From contig RSEF01000020.1 of the NCBI GenBank assembly GCA_003993805.1, positions 3,520,292 to 3,584,291 of the forward strand: a DNA stretch of 64,000 nucleotides, written 5' to 3'. This DNA is from Himantopus leucocephalus (Eukaryota; Chordata; Aves; Charadriiformes; Recurvirostridae). The notes below the pieces were generated by a model that was not told where the DNA came from, searched no databases, and worked only from the letters and a program-made list of their open reading frames with translations. Below, one piece after another: positions 47,323 through 61,120 of the stretch (within the stretch, counting starts at the first letter, position 1; each line of letters begins with the position of its first letter). The position numbers and the translations under genes were made by a program.

Positions 47323-50300
47323 TGCATAGCCAAAGGCTGGGACCTCTAAGGGAGTTCGACAGTCTCAGGTCTATTTGACTGAAAGATGTAGAGAAGTATA
47401 ATAAAATATTTAAGCAGCCATTTAAACCCTGAAGCTCAGGGGATGCCATCAGCTTCAGTGGTGAAGACTGGAAACCAACACCAGGCTCCTCTCCAGAACT
47501 GCCTTTAGGCTTGAAACCACGCGGTTGCAACCACTCTTAGGCATCACCACCTTCTTAAGCAACCAGCAGCTGAGGGCTGCAGATCCCCTATGGCAGGTCG
47601 AGTCACGCAGAGACCACACGATGCCTGCACACTCCATCAGAGCAGCCCTTGGCAGGTCCAAATTGCTAAATAAGACCACTGCTCGTCCAGTGATGCGGCA
47701 GATGTGGTGCTGGGCCGGCATGGCATCTGCTGACACAAGTATCCCTGCTCTGCAATTCATGCAGAAGTAGTAGCAGTGGCTACCAATTTGGTCACTTTTG
47801 TTTACTTTAATTTACAGGTTTAAATATTTATTTTATTGACGGGTTATTCTGGTTCTAGAATGGTAGTGCTCAAGGAAAATATATGTTGGTTCACCAGAAT
47901 AAAAAAGCTAGCATTTAAAAATGTAGTTATTAAACGGTATATCTAGATTTCCATGTCTTCCCGTGATATACTCAGCTTTTGAAATAGGTAGATGTTGTTA
48001 CCATGGTCCATGGCCAATATTCAGGTCGTTAAAGCTGGGTAGAAGACAACCAACTAAACACACTGACCCCTGTGCCCTGCAGCAATCATTTCTTTTCCCT
48101 TCATGCTCAGAGATGTGACCAGCTAAGAAGAGACAAGGGAAATTCACGTGGTGAGCAGATCAGCTGGGTAACTAGGTGGAAGCATCGACAAAATTTTCAA
48201 AAATTGTGCTGGCAGAAGTGCCTGGAGGCATAGGGCAGGTACGGACCAGCTAATGCGGATTTACAAGGAAACATTGAACTGCGAGGAAAATAAGGCAGAG
48301 GACAGCCAGCGTGAGCACGAGACCAAGTGGAAGGGTAACACAGGGCGGCAGGGGGACATCCTGGAAGCAAAGTGAGGAAGAAAAGTGGAGAGAATTAGAA
48401 GGAAGTGAAATGTGCCACACAAAATGCTCAGTGCAAGAAAATGAAATGGTCCAGCTGTGTTTTCCACTGGTGCCGGGGTAAGCGGAAAGCAGCCTTGCTG
48501 ACACCACTTCAGTTTGAAAGCATGGAACCCACGGTGCTGAGATCAAACTCGGGATTTGTTTTAAGCACCTTTGGGTATATGCCTTCCATATCCGTGCAAT
48601 GCAAGTTAAGCAATACCACCAACTAAATCCCAACAGTTTCCCTTACCAACTGCAGGGAAAACTGCGGTGCAGAGAGAAACCAGGCTGGACCAGACGCTCC
48701 GCACTGCAGCTTCCCCGACGGAGGCACAGACACGTGAGTCTGCTCGGCACTGATGGAAGGTTGAGATTCCGGGATTAATCAGGTGTGACCTCCAAAAGTG
48801 ACTGAGTTATTTACAGATGGATAATCAAAACCACAAGCAACGTTTCTGCTATTCATCTGCACAGTAGTATTTGGGGTTAGCCGGCATCTTTCTACTATCA
48901 GACGGTTGCCGAGATGCCCTCTGTTTTCTTGTGAGAGGTTTTCTTATGCGCATTTTGTTAGGGAATCCAATCAAATACTTTTCCATTTTTCAAATACAAC
49001 AAAACCCCAGAGGCTGTATAGAGAATGAGACGTTCCAATGAACTCTTAAAATTAAGTATGAGTGTGACCTGAACAGCAGCTGGAAGCGCTGGCAACCAGA
49101 AAACATTTGCAGGCAAAGGAGTGATGAGTCAGACGGTTTAAATGACTCCAACCTTATCTGAATGAAGGTCTGAAGAAGAGTTAGAAGAACTTATTTTAAC
49201 AAATTGGAACAGATTGCCAAGGGATGCAGTAGCTTTTCCATCATTTCATATCTTTCAAAGAAGATTGAATTTTATATACACATACACACATTTTCATTCC
49301 CGGTCAACCAGAAGTTATTGGGATAGATATATGACTGAGTGAAGTCCTATGACTTGTGTTATACAAGAAGTTAACCTGGGTCATAACGTTAATCTCTCTG
49401 CTTCTCCTAAAAACCTTCAGCTGAATTAATAACTTCAGTGGGAACAGAAAAACAAAAATGCCTTCATTTTAATTATAACAGCTATTCAGCTGATGAGCCT
49501 ACTGACATCCAAGACAAAAGTAATAGTTTTTATATACATTAAATAAGAATTTACAACCACTGAAGTTTAAATAGTATTTGATTGCAATGGTAAATTAATT
49601 ATGGTATGCTATACCACCATTTAAAAAAGCCACACTTACTCTCTAATAAAGAATACAAGCCAAACAAGAATCTGAAAGCTCCCAGATTCCTAAGACAGTG
49701 CATAGATTTTTACAATCAATTCCTGTGAAAGATAACGTCTGTTTTAAGTAGAGAAAAAAAAAATCAAAGATTTTTCTGTAATGTTTGAGAAGCGTTTTCC
49801 TAACACAAAACCAGATACCAGTTCTAGAGACTGGAGAATTTCTACAACACTTTTCCTATTTGCCCACTTTGAGGTTTTTAAACCGGGATTTTGAAGTTTC
49901 ATGCTCTTTTTCTGTAAGCGTCTGGCAGCCACGGATGGCTCTGGTGTTGGTACGCAGCTCTACAGTTGTGCACAGCAGCTAGAGCAGCACGAGGGTCACC
50001 ATGAATCGTAAACAGTTTTACAGAGCATAAAATTTAACAGACCCAAGGAATATGACAGCAGGGGCCATAAATATAAAAATTAACTACGGGAGCACTCCGT
50101 CATTAAACAGGGATCAGGGAACAAGCTAAAAAGCTGGCGTTGGCTCAGGAAGCTGTCACGGTAATTGAGGTAATTAGTGAACTGTGGTGCTGACCAGTTT
50201 GCTGGCTCACGTGAACATCCCGCGCGTGAGTTCGTGTGCCGTGCGGGCGTCGGGTCGCACAGTCGTCCTCTGCCTCCTGTCAACACCCGTGTTCCTGCAA

Positions 50301-51724
50301 GTGCAGAGCACTCGGTAGCTGTAATTTAGGTTTGCAGAAAAGCTCAGGCTGCCATGAAGATACCACAGCAAATCACCACATTTTAGTGTAAAAAAAAAAA
50401 AAGAAAGAAAAATCTACACACGTAAGCTTCCCCTGTGCTCCCCATATCCGAAAACCTGCCTATAAAGTCCGTCACTGAGGAGTTAATGGGTAAGGCATGT
50501 TCGAAAAACTGGCATTTCTTTTACTGCCTGACCAGTTCAAAATCCAAATTATTTGGAAAAAATCTAGCCCCCTACTTAGTTAGATAACAACGGCCCAGCT
50601 CTCCAGAGCGAGCACTCACCCCACAGCACTGAGTGGGCTGCAAGAACACAAACGCTCCGTCCTCTGCAGCGCTTGAAATGGCACATCTCGACCCAACAAG
50701 GGGCTGCACAAAGCGCTGGGGCTGAGAACGAAAGCATTAGGCGGGGAGACAAAGGTCGCAAAGCGGCTGATATGATACAAAAGACGTGACTTGCCTGAAA
50801 ACAGAGGAATACCCGGGCTGAGATCCACAGGGCAGGAAACAATAGGAAACAATGGGCAAGCAGTAGGAGAGGCGGCGGTAAGCAGGTGGATTTTAGCCGC
50901 TGTCTTGGATAGGTGAAGGATGTTTAGATGAGAACGCAGTCCTCAGCGCATGTGAGGAAGGGGAAGGTTAGGTGTATCACCCAGGAAAGCACAGTGGTTG
51001 TTTCCCACGTCTCCAGCCAAGCTGTGCAGCAGCCATGAGGAGCATTGGTGCTGTGCCCTGCACCCGACTGGATTTCTCTTCTGCAGCGAACCTAACTAAA
51101 TAACTCTCTTCCATAGAGAAGAAAAAAAAATTTATTTTTTTTCCAAAACAGTAAATCAGGATGTTTAGTCAAAATATTAAGTTTGGGAGTCCAAATACTA
51201 AAGCTATGAGGATCTTCACATAGGAAATTAGGAGATCAAACGTCTCAGAAAGCCCCAGCTGGCCCGAGAGACGCCTCCATCAAGAGCCAGTTTCCCAGGC
51301 TCCTGGCAAGGAGATATTGTTAGGAATTCCTAACACCCAGACCGTGTAACAGCCTGCATCATCTTCTCACCATTTACTGTGCTAAAAATCAGCCTCTGGA
51401 GAAGACGGCATGCTCTCTTGATGCATTAGCTTTCGTTCCTGATATAACAATTTCTTGTGCCGTGTTTTCCATATAATTTTGTTCTGTGGGCCATATCTTT
51501 AAGATACGCCAGTGGAAATTGGGAGTCATCCCATGAAAAGCAAAATCATATCAGTGGAAGGCAGATGCAAACGAACGCAGAGGAGAAATGCTCACACTGC
51601 CGTCATCTTCTGAAACCAAATAAAGAGTTTTATCGGGACAAAGAAAAGCAATAGCATCCCTAACAGTGTAAGGCACCTCTAACTCACTCACAGTACTACC
51701 TGAGCACTTCACAGCTCCCAGGGG
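47323..51724. other. non-coding stretch, no gene seen
   Basis: The longest frame is 127 codons (48250-48633, minus), with a Leu/Phe-rich sequence but no recognisable family. AT-rich sequence lies at 47800-48000 and 49150-49700. A-runs occur at about 50390 and 51121. At 50140-50220 a small CpG-bearing segment contains GGTAATTGAGGTAATTAG, a direct repeat of GGTAATT cores. Confidence 0.55.
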
Positions 51725-51875
51725 AACAGCGCTGTTACTGTACTCGCCTTCACAGGGGCTGAAAGGACTTGACCAGGCTCGCCCAGCAATCCTAGGGAGG
51801 AACAGCAAAATCGACCCTGGCTCTTCCTATAGGGAATGGCACTCCCTTTCTCCTTGGTACTACATGCTGCTCGCC
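51725..51875 (-). repeat. MIR/CORE-SINE-like element
   Basis: The plus strand reads TTCACAGGGGCTGAAAGGAC, CTTGACCAGGCTCGCCCAGC, then GGAACAGCAAAATCGACCC and TGGCTCTTCC. This is collinear with the reverse complement of the MIR central part ('aggtcacccagcaag..ggcagagccgggaatcgaacccaggtctcc'). The 'aatcgaaccc'-like block, here AAATCGACCC, is the tRNA-derived B-box region. It is an old diverged copy. Confidence 0.55.
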
Positions 51876-53147
51876 TACACTGGAAAAATATTCTCTCTGC
51901 CTCGTGCTGCCTTCCTAATTTTATATGTATTAAACATTGCACATACAATTTATCTTTGAAATTGATATGTTCACTTTTTATACACTATATGTGTGTATAC
52001 ATATATACTCATATTTCCCTGAAACTATGAAAATTCTCTCTTGCCGTGGCCAAAAAGCCAAAGAAACATTTCTACCCAGCAGGACAGAATGATGCAGAGT
52101 TTATTTCACCCGGCACAGAGTGAGTGTGCCCCTCAGCTCAGCGCGTGGAGCACTCCCCCCGACCCGCGGGCAGAGCCCTGGCGGCAGCAGGTCCCTTTCA
52201 CCTTGGTGGGATACCACCAGTACAGCTCTGCTCTCTCCAGAAAACGCAACGCGGCATTAGGAAGCTGCAAAAAGCCTCTGATAGAGCTGGAGAAGCAGCT
52301 GCTCCAGTCCCACCAGCCAGGGAGGTTCCTTTCAGCCTGAAGAGAAGGCTGCTGAAAACAGCTCCTACGTTTGTAACCCATATAAACACAGCTCCTGCCC
52401 CTTTCTCCCCCCAACAATGAAAAGCAGCAGGAGGTGTTCCCCAGCCAGGCAGAAAGCAGGTCAAGAAGATCATCTGGAAACAGCCCCAGCCCCTTGGGAG
52501 CGAAGCCGGGATGTGCACCAGGCCCAGCAGAGACGGACCTAACGTGAAAGAAGCGCCCGCAGGACACCGTCCTGCACAGCCCGGTGCCGGGAACGAGCCG
52601 AGAGGTGCCAGCACTCCGCTCCCTGGGGATGAAGGGAGGTCGGTGTCCCCACCTCAGCGCAGGGCCAGGTTTCCAGCAGGGCCCCGGGGGCAGAAGGAAA
52701 CACTCATTCCTCTGCGCACCGGCTGTCGGAGCAAGCACCAACCATCAGACAAGGTTCAAAGTCCTTTTATGTTTCCCCTGATCACCTCTGCAGCCCAACA
52801 TGCGTTGACACACTGGTCCAGGGGACTATTCAGCATGATAAATCTATTCCCAGCCAGCCCTGCTGAACCACCAGTCCGATGTACCGGCCGCTTTTTCTGT
52901 TTTCCCCTTCATGCTCAGCTTTGCAGCATGTCATTGCTGAGCTGCCGTGCTCTGCCCTGGACGATGCCCATGACGAGGCGTTATACCAAATGCACATTTA
53001 AAAGGCACCCTCCGATCTGACAACAGACACCAGCTAACTCGCACCGGGCACCGAGTGATTACAGTACAGGTCCACAGTGATGCTGCACTCGCCAGTGCTA
53101 TAAACCTGCGGACAGAATTTACTCTAAAATAAAAAAAAATTAAAAAC
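51876..53147. other. GC-richer non-coding stretch with opposed chance frames
   Basis: A 202-codon frame (52133-52741, minus) and a 169-codon frame (52511-53020, plus) overlap on opposite strands, as do several others. Opposed long frames in all phases indicate GC content rather than coding. No recognisable protein family. CpGs are moderately frequent at 52140-52740. Confidence 0.5.
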
Positions 53148-53165
53148 CACACACACACACACACA
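53148..53165. repeat. (CA)n microsatellite
   Basis: Nine CA units, flanked by A-rich sequence on both sides. Length polymorphism is likely. Confidence 0.9.
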
Positions 53166-55257
53166 AAAACAACAACATGAAAGAAAAAGAATCCATTGGA
53201 GCTGCCGAATTTGTGGTGTATTTTACAACATTCAGGGAGAAAGAGGAGAGATAATAAATCTGGGAGCTAGTAGCCACAGCAACAAATTGCATTTCTCCTC
53301 TGGATGGCTTTCTCCCCCCAATCAACAGCAATTACCAGGCACCTTAGGGTAATATAGCAAAGTTTATGTTGCTTCTATGGCAAAGTTCTTTTCACAAGAC
53401 TAATTTATTCCACGTCTGCAAGGTGCTGATTCATTACAGTGCATTACTGGGGGTCTGATCACGACAGCCAGCGAGAACACAAAGAGAAAAGCCCTGGACA
53501 GAGCTTGTCCTGCTCTCTTGGGTTTTTTCTGATACCAATTAAGAGCCCAACACACTGAGCTTGGAAAAGAGATGCCTTCCCCGACTCTTAGGAACAGGGG
53601 AAAGGCAGCAAAGATAAAGTGTTTGGGGGAAGCAACTGGGGGTGAAAGGAAACGTAGGCTCGTACCTGACAACGTCAGTCTCAATAAAGGCTGTGGTTGA
53701 GAAACCATGTACGTGCTGCTTGAAAAAATAATAATGAAGGAATAGCTGTGCTTCCTTCTGCTCTTCAAAGGCTGCCTCGCAACCACTTCACATTCTCTCT
53801 CTATCGCTGCAGTGCCATCAGGTCTAACAAGGGGCTAGGAATCTGGTTTCCATAGTTTTTATCCAAAGGAACTTTGAAGAACCAAGGTCGATTTGCTTTC
53901 AAAACATCCACATGAATACATCGCAGATCACCTACCTCCACACGTTAAAAGACTAGTTCAGCAGTGGACAAGGCGTAACACGTATTGCTCTGTCCTAGGG
54001 CACGGCACAGCCACGGAAGCATCTTGCCATGCGCTTTGCAAAGGACTTTAAAGCAGAAGCTAACGTAGAAGGACAGTGAGGACTAAACCAGGCACGGCAG
54101 GCCAGAGCCTTCCAGCTCCGACATCACCCAGCAGCTGTCACTGCAGGATTTTAACCACATTTGCTTTTGTTACCTTTTAGGCCCCCAAGGTTTTCTGTTT
54201 CCAAGGGAATGACCTTCAGGTGCCAAGCTCCCAGCTAGAACTGACGGTGGGACAGCATGCCGCGTGCAGGCGCATTCATCTAGCCGGTGGGAAAAGCAGT
54301 GGGAAACTCTGCTGCCCAAAAAGGAGATTTATCGCCCCTGAAACAAAGTCCCCCCAAGACAGCCCAGCTTCCAGCACCCTCTCAGCAGGAAGGGTCAGCT
54401 CTGCAGGCTACAAGTAAGGCACTGCCTGTCCTGATGAGAAGGCAGAGGTGGGGGAAAGAGCCACATCCACACCACATTTAATTATTAAAGTTGACAGAAG
54501 GGATTTGTCTAGTTTCTAAATATTTTGCAGGGAAGCCAGGAGTGCATCTCTGTGTGAACCAGGAGACGATTTCCATGCAAGATGAAGAGCTCTGTGCTCA
54601 CATTCAGCAGCAATCATGTCCCATCTGCAACTACAGAGAGCACGAGACGTGCAGTGGCTGGATGATACACCAGAAGGATATCTAGCATCACCCGTGACAG
54701 CTTGACGTGCTACTTTACTTTCCTTAAACACACTCTTATGACTGCCTGTGAATCCTATACAGCAGCAATCTCCTCATCCCACAGTCTCAAAACACGCATG
54801 GAGCTAACAGCACACACCATTCATCCCTGTCCAGATGTGCCGCTTGCTCCTCTAACCATGGGAGACCATGTAGGACAGACCACCTGGAGGCACCTTGTCT
54901 CCTCATTGGCGGTACACACCATCAAACACAAGCTTCATCTAGTTCTCAAAAACCTCCTTCTTTAGAGGACTACCAGAATGGATCTCTCATTTCTGCTGTC
55001 TTTTATTCTACTGGCTTGTTTTCATGCTATATTTGTCAAACATCGTGATTTCTACAGAAAAAACTTAACACTACCCTAGATCAGGGTCCTGGAAATAAGC
55101 CCAACTTGCTAAAAAAAAAAATTGCTAAAAAGCATAAGGGCAAACACAAAAGCCTCTTCCCTGTTTGAACAGTCTCTTTAAACTAGATGCACCCAAGCGA
55201 TATTTTTCTGCCAAACTAGTTCACTACCTCCCTCTCCAAAATTTTTTACACTGCTTT
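53166..55257. other. non-coding stretch, no gene seen
   Basis: The longest frame is 128 codons (53400-53786, minus), with no recognisable features. A-run at about 55112. No repeat family was recognised. Confidence 0.6.
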
Positions 55258-55350
55258 AATCTAGAGCCAAAGCACCCTGCCCTGCCGCCACTGAAATTAA
55301 TAGATGTTTTGCCATTACATTCAGTGGGATGAAAATTAAGCCTTAAGAAA
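55258..55350. repeat. old amniote palindromic interspersed repeat (unnamed)
   Basis: CCACTGAAATTAATAGATG, TTTTGCCATTACATTCAGTG, then GGATGAAAATTAAGCC match the near-palindromic pattern 'ccactgaaatcaatggg..ttttgccattgacttcagtggg..aggatttggcc' very well. It is the best copy of this family in the window. The family name is not known to me. Confidence 0.55.
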
Positions 55351-55976
55351 GCCAGACAATCACACCGCAGCCCATATTCATGTAGGGAATACTGCAAGCG
55401 GGATTTAAAAGGACCTTCCATTTATCTTTGTACTGCCTGTGCTCCATCTGCATATAATTGCTTATGTCTACAGACGCTGCAATGCTCATCAGAGGCTGCA
55501 TTCTTACCCACACTAGGTCTCTCTTTCAACTGGCAGGAAACGCTCATTGCTTTACAATCTATACACAGCCATTTAGCATTTAATAATTCAAATTGTAACA
55601 CAATATTTGATGGAAAATAGTCATTATGGATTTATAACACAATGCAGGTAGCTGAAGTACACAAATTTCAGCATTTCAGGAAATGGGTGCTATTTTCAAA
55701 CACAGCTAATCCTATAACAAAAAAAATCCATAATATTATCCATAATCTTTTCTTGCTGCACGCATCTATGGGGTTTGGTTGATTTCCTCCCCCCTCTTTT
55801 TAATGCTCAAACAACTGAGTTATAGCAGAACATTTTTCTACACTATGAAGCTTATTTACATACTGTAAATAACTGTGAATGCAATAAAATTGTGGTACAA
55901 ATAACATGAAATAATGCCTCAATTTGCAGTTGTTTTACATCAGCATAGTTTATAGCAGTGTTTACTGTAGACTTAG
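55351..55976. other. AT-rich block, candidate conserved non-coding element
   Basis: From about 55554 the sequence is very AT-rich but not simple. A 12-bp direct repeat (ATCCATAATATT at 55726, ATCCATAATCTT at 55738) and a perfect 7-bp inverted repeat (ATTTACA at 55854, TGTAAAT at 55864) are present. No frames above 60 codons. The texture fits an enhancer or a matrix-attachment type region; this is inference. Confidence 0.3.
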
Positions 55977-56005
55977 AAACAAACAAATAAATAAATAAAT
56001 AAAAA
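55977..56005. repeat. (AAAT)n / (AAAC)n microsatellite
   Basis: Two AAAC-type units lead into about four AAAT units, then an A-run. A short tetranucleotide array. Confidence 0.85.
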
Positions 56006-58680
56006 GACAGAGAGAAAGACCAAAAACTTCTCTATTCCCCACACCCCACCGTGTGGCTTCTAACCCAATCACCAGCACTGAGGTTACTCACTGCTTAAGT
56101 AACATTAAAAATCAGAGACTGCAAACCTTACCAGATCCCAACCTGGATGGCGCAGTACCGGGCGAAGACGATGAATGGGTTTCATATCCCACATCACGCG
56201 CAACCCAATGTCCCAAGAGCTACACGCTGCGGCAGATTTGGTGAGAGTGGGGCACTGCTTGGACCCGGATAGCCAATGGATCCTTCCCCACATCCCAGAC
56301 TCCATGTGCGATCTGGGACCAGTTTCTCCCTCCCTGCGCACCCAGGTTGCCCAGCCATGCTGAGAATTTCACCTCTAACTTGTCCATGTGGATGGTCTCG
56401 TTGGGGTGCCAACTGCAGAGCACAGGGTGCTTCAGAGCCTGTTTCTATCAGCTTTTATACCACGCTCCAGGCAAACAATCTTTGTGACTAATTCTTACCC
56501 TCCGCCTTCTTAAATTGAGAGATCCTGGTGGTAACTGTCCAAGCTACCTTATTTTTGTCACGTAGCCACCAGAAGCCATCCACCTCCTGGAAGCAGGGAT
56601 GTCTTCTAAGTCTGGCTGACACCCGATCTGGCATGTACACAGACAGGATCTAATATTCCCCTCCAAGAACCCACTGCAAATTTGAGTTACTGGTGACATG
56701 AAGAAAACCATCGCCTTCCTATCTGGAAGCTTAACGTTGGCTCCTAATTTAGATTTCTCTGCCTGCCTTGGGTTTTGGATGAGACAAGTTTCCACGTGAT
56801 GATTTGATCTGCCCTTAATTAAAAAGAAAAGAAAAGAAAACAAAAACAAGCAAAAGCCCTTTTAACGCATTAGAAGGGATCACTTCAGTCTATCAGCGGG
56901 GCTTAGCCAAGATAGGCCACGTATAATGATACATCTCATAGTCCACTAGCTACCAACCTCAGCAGTCAAACAAACGTGTCAAACTGGGGTACTCCCAGCA
57001 ACATATGGGTCAGGAGAAAGATTTCTCTAAATTCTTTTTTCCTCCTGGCGTATCAGAAAGCCAGAACAGAGCCTTGAAACAATGGAGTGCAATTTCCTCC
57101 TTCCTTTAAGCACGCACTGAGATGTAAATAGTCATTTCCAAGAGCTTAAAACCCCAGGGAAGCAGATAATAAGCAATTACTCTAACCAGATAGCACTGAT
57201 GTCTAAAAATTAATTTCTGTGCTAACATCCCACCCCTAAAGTTTTCAATTTCAAAGCAGAGCATCTTCTGAAAAAGATACACAGGTGTACAATTATGTTT
57301 CCCAGACATCTGTCTCCATCTACTCTGGTGGCACATTTAACCCTGCCTGCTCGGAGCACCGGCAGCGCACGATGGCCTTTCCTCCACGTTCCCGGGCACA
57401 CATGCCTTCAGACAAGAGCCGTTGCTGGAGTGTAAGGCACTGTGCTGCTCAAAACAAATTGATCTTGCCACTGCATCATTCCTGACATGCTTATCCCACT
57501 ATAGATTTCCTTTGTTATCTCTGCCAGTATTTACAAATCAATTTTTTTCAGAGAAGGTTGCAGTTTTCCTCAAGATCTGCTCACGCACTGAGCTGTCTAC
57601 CATCTTCAGAAATCATTGAAATGGGACAATAAAGCCATCAAAGTCAGGAGGGTCGGGAACACAACCACAGGAATCTGGTTCCTCCAAGCAGCTCCTCTGT
57701 TCACAACATTTCGCTGCCCACAGGCAGCAGTGCTAAAGCTTACACCGATGCTCCGGGGCTGCTGGCCCATGGGGAGATGTTTTACCTTCATGGCTTCACA
57801 CCACGAGAATATTTCTCCCGCTTTCTCTGAATTCAGACGATGTCATCCGTAAGAATGGCATCAAGTCTTAATGGTAAATGCTACCTTCTTCCACTAGTGT
57901 TTGTCAGAAAAACAAGAGCTGGTATAGGGTTTCATATACTACAAAATCACAGCACTCTCTTTATTTCATCCTACATAACCATTAAAAATAACCAAAAGAA
58001 GTGAAGCGAAGATGAAGAAGCCATCTTTTAACAGCAGCACTTTGGGTTTACAGTACTATTAGTTGGATGTTATTTATAATAAATGAACCCATCATGGTCA
58101 GTCTACCTTGCATCCAGGGTCCTCTGAGACCTCTACAAATGTGCCTAGGTAATCATCCCAGGCACCCAGAGACACCTTTTAGCATTTACGTGCTGTCATT
58201 CTTTGAAGGTAAAATACCAAAAATAAATATTGGGTATCTACATACTGATTTAGTGCCTACCTTAATAAATGCTTACATTTGGAAACTGGCTCCACAACTA
58301 CTGTGTAATCCTTAGAACAGGGAAAGGGGAAAGCCAGCTACTTCATAGGAGTTCCGTGAATCTTCATTGACAAATATCTATTAATTTGTGATATTCTGGA
58401 AAAACAACAACTCAAAACCAAATCCTCTACCAAAGCCCCCCTATCTTGTTCTACTCCCTGCTCCTTAACACTCGTCACTGAAAGGTATCTGGCAACTGTA
58501 TCAGTAGTAAGGCTGAGCCCCGAGATCTCACTTTTTATGTCATTTGCCAAAAATTCCTTTATATATTTTTCCTGCAGCTCTGAATGTTCTCTGCCCTTCA
58601 TTTCAATTAATGATGTCATAGATCAGCATACTCTCCCAACAAACTATTAAATGAACTGCCACGTTCTTCCTTCATTTTTT
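56006..58680. other. non-coding stretch, no gene seen
   Basis: Frames are at most 101 codons (56544-56849, minus), with no recognisable homology. An AAAAG-type purine run lies at about 56820-56845. No repeat family was recognised. Confidence 0.6.
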
Positions 58681-61107
58681 ATTCACAGAAAGAAAGAAAA
58701 AATAACCACAGCAAACTGATGCACTTAACTCTTTATGATCTCAAATAAAAGCCAGAAAAATGATGGCAATGTTTCACCAGTCCCACGGTTTAGCCAAAAA
58801 GCACACTGTACATCTTAGTTATGTCATGTTTTATTCCTCAGCCTATGAAGATGCTGGAGAGTAATGCATCGAGGGTCAAAAAAAAACAAAATGAGAAGAA
58901 ACTAGCAGCAACTCGAAGTCAGAGATTTTTCTGTTGCTTAACGCCTCCACAAATAACCCTGTTCTTCTCTCTCCCTTTAAAAACAAAGACGCAACACAAA
59001 GAAATAAAAAATGCCACGCGAAGCTTTTATTTCCAAGTCTGTGGAAGCAGTACTTTTTCATCTTTAGCTTTCACAGTTATAATCCCCGTCACGTCCTTTC
59101 CCTGCTGGCCGTGGGTAGCTGATTGACAGGGTGCTGTCTGCATTCCCGCCACGTTGGAAAGAGGGTCAAATACTGCCCCAGACAAACAGACTGGAGGAAA
59201 TTTCCCCTCAAGACCCTCCATATTAAATATTTACAGACACCTTTTCGCATTATTGGAGCTCCAAGGACAGAAAAATGTCCACCAGGTGATTCAAACTTCC
59301 CACCACCTCTTTTCCAGCGATTCTTTCTCCCTCTTCTGAGCAACAGGCCCTACCTCTCCCCTTCCGCACTTTTTCCTTGTCCTCACTTTCCCTGGGCTTC
59401 CTACAGTCTTCTCCCCAGAATCTCCTCCAGCAAATCTTCCATTCAGCATCATGATTTCCACTATACCACCTTTTGTTCATTTGTTTTGAAGGAAACTTTG
59501 GGCTTAATTAAGTTAAAAAAACAGTAACAAATTGTATGTCAACAACTAAACGCACTCCTTGGAATAAGAAACTGTAAAGAATTTGTTGCCACTAACAAAC
59601 CCGCAGCGGATCTGCTGCAATCTTGCACCAGCACTTTCCTGGGCATCCCTTGTTGATGGGGAGCTGCATCCCACAGCTGAACTCAGCCTAAGGGATGTAT
59701 CTGTTGCTCGTGATGACAAACACAAAAAGTTGCTAGGCCCTTCTCCAAAGTCAGCAACCTCTCCACGCTCCCATGCTTTTCATCACCTCGCTCTGTGTTT
59801 GAGCACTGCGTGGCAGAGCAGGACCGCGGGCCAGCAGCAGGGTTGCCCAGGGCCACCGCAACACACGCTCCGAGCTACTGCCTCGCAAACCATCTCCTCC
59901 ACAGCACCGAGGTCCGGCAGTCCCACATCCAGTCCCACACAGGACCGTACGCGCACCTCTCCCATCTACTCATGTGACTTCTTTCCAGACCAAATGTTTT
60001 ATTCAGTTCTGTCGAGGAAGGATTTCAAGGCAGCTAAGGAGCCCTCTGACCTGCCCCACCCCACTGCGTTAAGCAGCCGTGCGAAGGAGCTGTGACATGG
60101 TTAGGGGTTGGGGCAGCCCTTGTACATTAACTGCTGATGAAATTCAGAGACGCTCCTTTGAGCTCTGCAAACAGACCTTTACAAGAAAGTCTATAACCAG
60201 GACAATGGTGAGGACGTGAGAGAGAAAAAATAAAACAGATTGGGAGCAAAGAGAGAGAAAATGAAAGAAATTATAAACACAGAGTAACATTGCTTCTGGG
60301 TGTCTCGCATTACCCAAGGGCAGGGGGAGAGGGTCCTGTTCCTCTCCTGAGCACCTTCCCAGGCACTGCAGCAGCTAGGGCAGAGTGTCCCCTCTGCTGC
60401 CAGAAGGGGACACACATCCAACCTCAGGCTTTCCTCTGCAGCATGTTTCTTTCCTCCCTCCATAGCGTCCAGGAGCTATGACACAATTTGGAAGATGAGA
60501 GGAGAAATGTGGTGAAGGGTTTCTCCCCATGATCTGCCCTCAGCTGAGTCCACAGACAACAAAAGTAGGTGCAAAGACCTGTTTCTTCCTCCCTACACAA
60601 AGGGGAAGAGTTGCAGCCGTAAGTCAAAACTCATTAAGTTGTACTCTAACGACAAGCTTACCTCCCCAAGGGCTCCCCAAAAACCCACCAGAGGAAAACG
60701 CGAGATGCCAGTCACAAGTTCTCAGTAGCAGTGCGTGCCTTCACAACTAAGACTGTAGCACAGGCAAACTCCAAAGCAAAGGCAAGGTTTGGCCACTTCT
60801 CCAGTGCTTGGGCTAAGGGAACAGGATGCACAGGATTAACTTCCATAAACACCTGCACCAGCTTCAGGTAATGGTCTTGGCAACTGCATCCTGGATGGGG
60901 AACCAGACCAACCACAACATCACAGAGGTCCACACAGATTGCTGGCGTAAGTGTGACCAAATCCCTGAAATCAAACACCCGGGAACCCGTGGGGGTTTGC
61001 GTCTCTTCAGGGCCCCCAGGCGCAGGGGAGAAAACCCCAAAGTTGTATGGAGGTTAACCTGAGGAGCTGAATCCAGATTAAAGAATTATTAGTGTCTGGT
61101 ACCAGCG
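58681..61107. other. non-coding stretch with a 170-codon chance frame
   Basis: The 170-codon frame 59583-60095 (plus) is Ser/Thr/Pro/Arg-rich, without recognisable domain or signal, and is overlapped in two other phases at 59780-59980. The 134-codon frame 59123-59527 (plus) is pyrimidine-rich. The 88-codon frame 60712-60978 (minus) is hydrophobic but unrecognised. None is supported as a gene. Confidence 0.5.
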
Positions 61108-61120
61108 GCTGCAGGGGGCA
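61108..61120 (+). promoter_or_regulatory. CTCF-like motif
   Basis: GCTGCAGGGGGCA fits the CTCF core CCASYAGRKGGCR with two mismatches (positions 1 and 3); the AGGGGGCA half is intact. Motif evidence only. Confidence 0.25.

Noticed and set aside
52133..53020. Opposed 202-codon (minus) and 169-codon (plus) frames
   Set aside because: Long frames on both strands in a GC-rich stretch are a composition effect; neither resembles a known protein.
59583..60095. 170-codon plus-strand frame
   Set aside because: Low-complexity Ser/Thr/Pro/Arg content, overlapping frames in other phases, no start context or homology.
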